DNA from: Eisenbergiella porci
GTDB taxonomy: Bacteria > Bacillota > Clostridia > Lachnospirales > Lachnospiraceae
Direction of reading: 5' to 3'
NCBI RefSeq assembly: GCF_009696275.1
Contig: NZ_VUMI01000020.1
Coordinates: 1 to 64,000, forward strand
Length of the DNA: 64,000 bases
Positions 61,801-64,000 of this stretch are shown in pieces. The notes beneath the pieces were generated by a model that was given only the letters and a program-made list of their open reading frames with translations, searched no databases and was not told the origin of the DNA. Position 1 is the stretch's first letter. Each line of letters opens with the position of its first letter. Both the position numbers and the translations under genes were made by a program.

Positions 61801-62404
61801 CCTGCTTTTCCAGCTCTGAAAGAATATCGCTGACGCGCAGCAGATTCTGTTTTTCATCCTCCAGCTTCTTCTGGGCGGCGGCTTTCCTGCGCTTGAACTT
61901 AACGATTCCTGCAGCTTCGTCAAAAAGTTCTCTTCTTTCCTCCGGCTTTCCGCTCAGGATTTTGTCAATCTGGCCCTGGCCGATGATGGAGTAGCCTTCC
62001 TTGCCGATACCCGTATCGTAAAAAAGCTCATTCACATCCTTCAGCCTGACCGGCGAACCGTTCATCAGATATTCGCTTTCCCCCGAACGGTAAATGCGCC
62101 TGGCCACCGTCACCTCATCATAATCGATTGCCAGCTGGTGATCCCTGTTGTCCAGGGTGATGGCCACATAGGCGTAGCCCATGGGCTTTCTTTGCTCCGT
62201 GCCGGAAAAAATGACGTCCTGCATGGAAGCGCCGCGCAGCTGCTTCACCCGCTGCTCGCCCAGCACCCAGCGGACGGCATCGGCCACATTGCTTTTCCCG
62301 CTTCCATTGGGTCCTACGATTCCGGTGATTCCATTGTGGAACTGAAAGGTTATTTTGTTGGCAAAGGATTTGAATCCGTGTATCTCAATACTTTTTAAGT
62401 ACAT
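58844..62404 (-). CDS. smc: Chromosome segregation protein SMC
   Basis: A full-length 1186-residue SMC. The N-terminal ATPase head carries IVGPNGSGKSNVADAVRWVLGEQ (about 29-51). Two long coiled coils (about 170-500 and 680-1000) flank a hinge (about 510-670; GVVADLIKV, PGGSISGGAYK). The C-terminal head has LSGGEKALTAISLLFA and Walker B FCLLDEIEAALDDSNV. With ScpA/B it loads at origins and aligns chromosome arms. It starts 11 bp after the rnc stop. Confidence 0.98.
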   Translation of the reverse strand: MYLKSIEIHGFKSFANKITFQFHNGITGIVGPNGSGKSNVADAVRWVLGEQRVKQLRGASMQDVIFSGTEQRKPMGYAYVAITLDNRDHQLAIDYDEVTVARRIYRSGESEYLMNGSPVRLKDVNELFYDTGIGKEGYSIIGQGQIDKILSGKPEERRELFDEAAGIVKFKRRKAAAQKKLEDEKQNLLRVSDILSELEKQVEPLEKQAEKAKVYLKKKEDLKNLDVNVFLLENDRLREQLAGVGEKYEIASRDLQETTEKYEHIKEEYDQIQTEIEELDKRIEQARSQLNDTGMLRGKLEGEINVLKEQINSARGNEKHLQNRKETLQREIDAKSGDKAAILTEKDKIDAHLKEVELARQEAKARLAEVQARIDELNTEIENGKNTIITELNERATIKSRMGRFDTMLEQIQIRRAELNSRLLRAKSDEAWQEENIKRLEEEFLQINENISALNDKQTLLEEELNQIRDELSGKDQKLRDTQVLYHQDKSRLDALSNLTERYEGYGGSVKRVMEQKENSPGIIGVVADLIKVDKKYEVAIETALGGSIQNIVTENEETAKEMIAFLKQNKAGRATFLPLTSIRNRQEFQRKEVLQEAGVLGLADSLVTTQERYRDVAASLLGRIVVVDNVDNAVRIARKYKYSLRMVTLEGELFNPGGSISGGAYKNSSNLLGRRREMEELGKKVRETLMAIDRLLDSIEQTKKRRNQLRMDLEQVKASLQEEFIHQNTARMNVAAAREKKEQTEQGYGDLQTEQKEIAAQIEEIKNGKDEILRQLEASEMLEKDVDARIGEAQKLLEGQRGEESLHSSRVAEWDLEVEKIRQKQGFEQTNLDRIEGEISRFAAELEEILEGMETNLANITRREEDIRRLQQTIADSLSTQTDGEEKLKADMERKEALSGRQKNFFADRESLSDRLSGLDKEVYRLNAQREKLEEAVEAQINYMWDEYEITLSSAAALKKEGLQDLAGMKKEIASLKEQIRKLGDVNVNAIEDYKNLMERYNFLKTQHDDLVQAEEALKKIILELDEAMRRQFKEKFAQIGQEFDKVFKELFGGGKGTLELMEDEDILEAGIRIIAQPPGKKLQNMMQLSGGEKALTAISLLFAIQNLKPSPFCLLDEIEAALDDSNVGRFANYLHKLTKSTQFIVITHRRGTMEKADRLYGITMQEKGVSTLVSVSLIDRDLEN

Positions 62405-62415
62405 TAGTTTAATCC

Positions 62416-63105
62416 TTATTCCTTATTCTTCCGAAGCGCCAGGATCGCTTCATAGGCCGCCTGCTGTTCCGCCGCTTTCTTGGTGCGGCCCTTTCCCTTC
62501 CCGATAAGCTTTCCGTCAAGCACGGCGTCTACCAGAAATTCCTTGTCATGATCCGGCCCTTCCTCCCCGGTAAGCACATATTCAAATGCGGCCTCCGGCA
62601 TGGTCTGTATCATCTCCTGAAGCACGGTCTTACTGTCATAAAAAAGGATTTTATTCTCCAGATCGGAAAGCACAAACCGGTAAATAAAATCATGCGCCGC
62701 CTTCAAGCCTCCGTCCAGATACATGGCTCCGATTACCGCTTCCATAACGTCCGAGGTAATGGAATCCCGTCCTCTGCCTCCGGTAGCTTCTTCTCCCTTG
62801 CCCAGCAGCATATACTGCCCCAGCTCCAAATCACGGGCGCAGTATGCCAGCGCCGGTTCACAGACCATGGAAGAACGCAGCTTCGTCAGCTTGCCTTCAG
62901 GCATCTGGGGGTTCTCATGGAACAGGAAATCACTGGATACCAGCTCCAGCACCGCATCCCCCAAAAATTCCAGCCGTTCATAATCTTCCAGTTTGTTTAT
63001 CTTCTGCTCATTGGCAAAGGAACTGTGGGTCAAAGCCTGCCTCAGCAGCTTTTTGTCACGGAAGGTGTACCCGATCCTTTTTTCAAGCTCTTCCAATGTA
63101 TATTT
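62416..63105 (-). CDS. rnc: Ribonuclease III
   Basis: The 229-residue enzyme has the catalytic signature LEFLGDAVLELVSSDFLF (about 43-60), a second site around DVMEAVIGAMYLDGG (about 118-132) and a C-terminal dsRNA-binding domain (KTVLQEMIQT...GKGKGRTKKAAEQQAAYEAI). It cleaves double-stranded RNA such as rRNA precursors. The GTG at 63105 is chosen as start because AAAGGA lies 9 bp upstream; an earlier TTG at 63135 would overlap the hairpin. Confidence 0.96.
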   Translation of the reverse strand, partial: KYTLEELEKRIGYTFRDKKLLRQALTHSSFANEQKINKLEDYERLEFLGDAVLELVSSDFLFHENPQMPEGKLTKLRSSMVCEPALAYCARDLELGQYMLLGKGEEATGGRGRDSITSDVMEAVIGAMYLDGGLKAAHDFIYRFVLSDLENKILFYDSKTVLQEMIQTMPEAAFEYVLTGEEGPDHDKEFLVDAVLDGKLIGKGKGRTKKAAEQQAAYEAILALRKNKE

Positions 63106-63133
63106 CACACTTATCCGGTCCTTTCTGCATATC

Positions 63134-63169
63134 AAAAAGCCCTCCAGGTTTCCCTGCCACGGGCTTTTC
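63134..63169 (-). terminator. Hairpin between acpP and rnc
   Basis: AAAAGCCC pairs with GGGCTTTT, with an inner CAGG/CCTG stem and GAAA loop, followed by T on the minus strand. It probably limits readthrough from plsX-acpP into rnc-smc. Confidence 0.65.
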
Positions 63170-63240
63170 TTATACGATTATTAGATTCATCGGCAACTGT
63201 TTCCATGCCCTGACGGGAGTCGTTTTCCCTCTGCCGTCCT

Positions 63241-63468
63241 CTATCTTGTATTTCTGATCAGCTCGACCGCTTCGCCTACCGTGCTGATTTTTTCCGCATC
63301 GGCCGGTGCGATTTCGATACCGAATTCTTCCTCAATGCCCATCACGATCTGGAACACATCCAGAGAATCCGCACACAGATCGTCAACAAAGGTGGTCTCT
63401 TCCGTAATTTCCTTGGGATCCACGCATAACACTTCCGCTATGATAGTTCTCAGCTTGTCAAGTTCCAT
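63241..63468 (-). CDS. acpP: Acyl carrier protein
   Basis: A 75-residue ACP with the phosphopantetheine site Ser in DLCADSLDVFQIVMGIEEEF (Ser at about 35) and the usual acidic four-helix composition. It carries growing acyl chains for fatty acid synthesis. AAAGGACG precedes the ATG. It sits between plsX and rnc as in many Firmicutes. Confidence 0.97.
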   Translation of the reverse strand: MELDKLRTIIAEVLCVDPKEITEETTFVDDLCADSLDVFQIVMGIEEEFGIEIAPADAEKISTVGEAVELIRNTR

Positions 63469-63487
63469 ATCTTTCGTCCTTTCTTAC

Positions 63488-64000
63488 TTACTCAGCCGCT
63501 CCGGAAATCACTTTCTGGATCTTCCCGTTAATATCCTGTTCCTTAAAGGTTAAGCACTGCAGAATTGTGTTTTTGATTTCCACGGCTTTGGAGCTTCCGT
63601 GTGTCTTAACCACCAATCCCTTCAGGCCAAGCAGCGGTGCCCCGCCGTACTGCTCCAGGTCAAAGGCCTTCAGCGTCTGCTTCAGCGCGGGCTTTACAAG
63701 CAGCGCCCCTATCTTGCTTCGCAGATTCACCATCATGCCGGACTTGACTTTACTGATTAATGTAGCCCCCACGCCTTCATACAGCTTCAGGACCACGTTT
63801 CCCACAAATGCCTCGCAGACTACCACGTCTGCCGCACCTGCAGGGATATCCCTCGCTTCTATGCTGCCGATAAAATTGATATCGCTGCATTCCTTCAGCA
63901 GCGGGAAGGTTTCCTTTACCAGCGCGTTTCCCTTTTCCTCTTCCGCGCCGATATTGACGATGCCCACCCTGGGCTTCTTAATTCCCATGACATTTTCCAT
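63488..64000 (-). CDS. plsX: Phosphate acyltransferase PlsX, C-terminal part (runs off the window)
   Basis: The last 170 residues of PlsX are visible: PRVGIVNIGAEEEKGN, then NFIGSIEARDIPAGAADVVVCEAFVGNVVLKLYEG, DLEQYGGAPLLGLKGLVVKTHGSS and the end KIQKVISGAAE. The reading frame continues past the window edge. The first Met in view is internal to the normal protein and not a start. PlsX makes acyl-phosphate from acyl-ACP for PlsY (30386). acpP follows 19 bp downstream. Confidence 0.95.
   Translation of the reverse strand: MENVMGIKKPRVGIVNIGAEEEKGNALVKETFPLLKECSDINFIGSIEARDIPAGAADVVVCEAFVGNVVLKLYEGVGATLISKVKSGMMVNLRSKIGALLVKPALKQTLKAFDLEQYGGAPLLGLKGLVVKTHGSSKAVEIKNTILQCLTFKEQDINGKIQKVISGAAE

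Noticed and set aside
59981-61819. A 612-codon open frame on the plus strand opposite smc
   Set aside because: It is antisense to the unmistakable SMC gene and has no recognisable motif or ribosome binding site. It is a by-product of GC-rich coding bias.

Overview
The window looks like a chromosomal segment of a Gram-positive Clostridia bacterium, most likely Lachnospiraceae. The reasons are the Firmicutes gene order rplS-trmD-rimM-khpA-rpsP-ffh-ylxM and plsX-acpP-rnc-smc-ftsY, a Phe T-box in front of pheST, two small Firmicutes-type signal peptidases, RbgA, YlxM and a CpsB-type PHP phosphatase. This placement rests on remembered family features, not on a database search. Almost everything is on the minus strand. 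The plus strand carries only an XRE regulator, a PurF-like gene, metF, prs, a MoxR/VWA pair and an IS630 remnant.

Region 1 (about 1-14700) is a surface polysaccharide (capsule/EPS) locus read on the minus strand from a strong promoter at 14716-14745. Its order is cpsB phosphatase, cpsC chain-length regulator, cpsD tyrosine kinase and an Ig-like membrane protein; then a decayed stretch holding an IS630 transposase remnant and a broken family 4 glycosyltransferase; then an AT-rich cassette of pssD, pssE, GT32, GT2, polymerase, pyruvyltransferase, flippase, an FrhB-like iron-sulfur protein and a DUF1919 protein. No intact initiating sugar-phosphate transferase is visible. The two last genes each carry a pure poly-G tract. 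The G11 tract in the DUF1919 gene is placed so that a one-base slip stops translation within the next codons, which is what a phase-variable ON/OFF switch looks like. A divergent XRE regulator sits next to the promoter, and copies of its possible operator motif flank the -10 box.

Region 2 (15500-22500) is an apparent pheS-pheT-small ORF-aminopeptidase-queA operon behind a Phe T-box, closed by a terminator at 15525. Region 3 (22500-35300) holds a PurF-like protein without the catalytic N-terminal cysteine, aroA, metF, a GH3 beta-glucosidase, gpsA-plsY-der-DUF512 radical SAM, and divergent prs. Region 4 (35300-42500) holds a two-component system, a MoxR ATPase with a VWA protein whose 5' end seems split by a short insertion, and a LuxR/DUF2087 regulator.

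Region 5 (42500-64000) is mostly housekeeping: lepB-rbgA-lepB-rnhB-yraN-pgeF-serine hydrolase-VOC; ylxM-ffh-rpsP-khpA-rimM-trmD(GNAT fusion)-rplS; YitT with a metallopeptidase; and plsX-acpP-rnc-smc-ftsY-ilvA. Related palindromic intergenic elements sharing ACTGTTCA/CAGTAAA cores recur between operons. The strongest leads are the poly-G switch, the TrmD-GNAT fusion, the Cys-less PurF, the operator-like repeats at the capsule promoter and the repeat family. I see no complete, wholly new multi-gene system, no rRNA, no tRNA and no CRISPR array.
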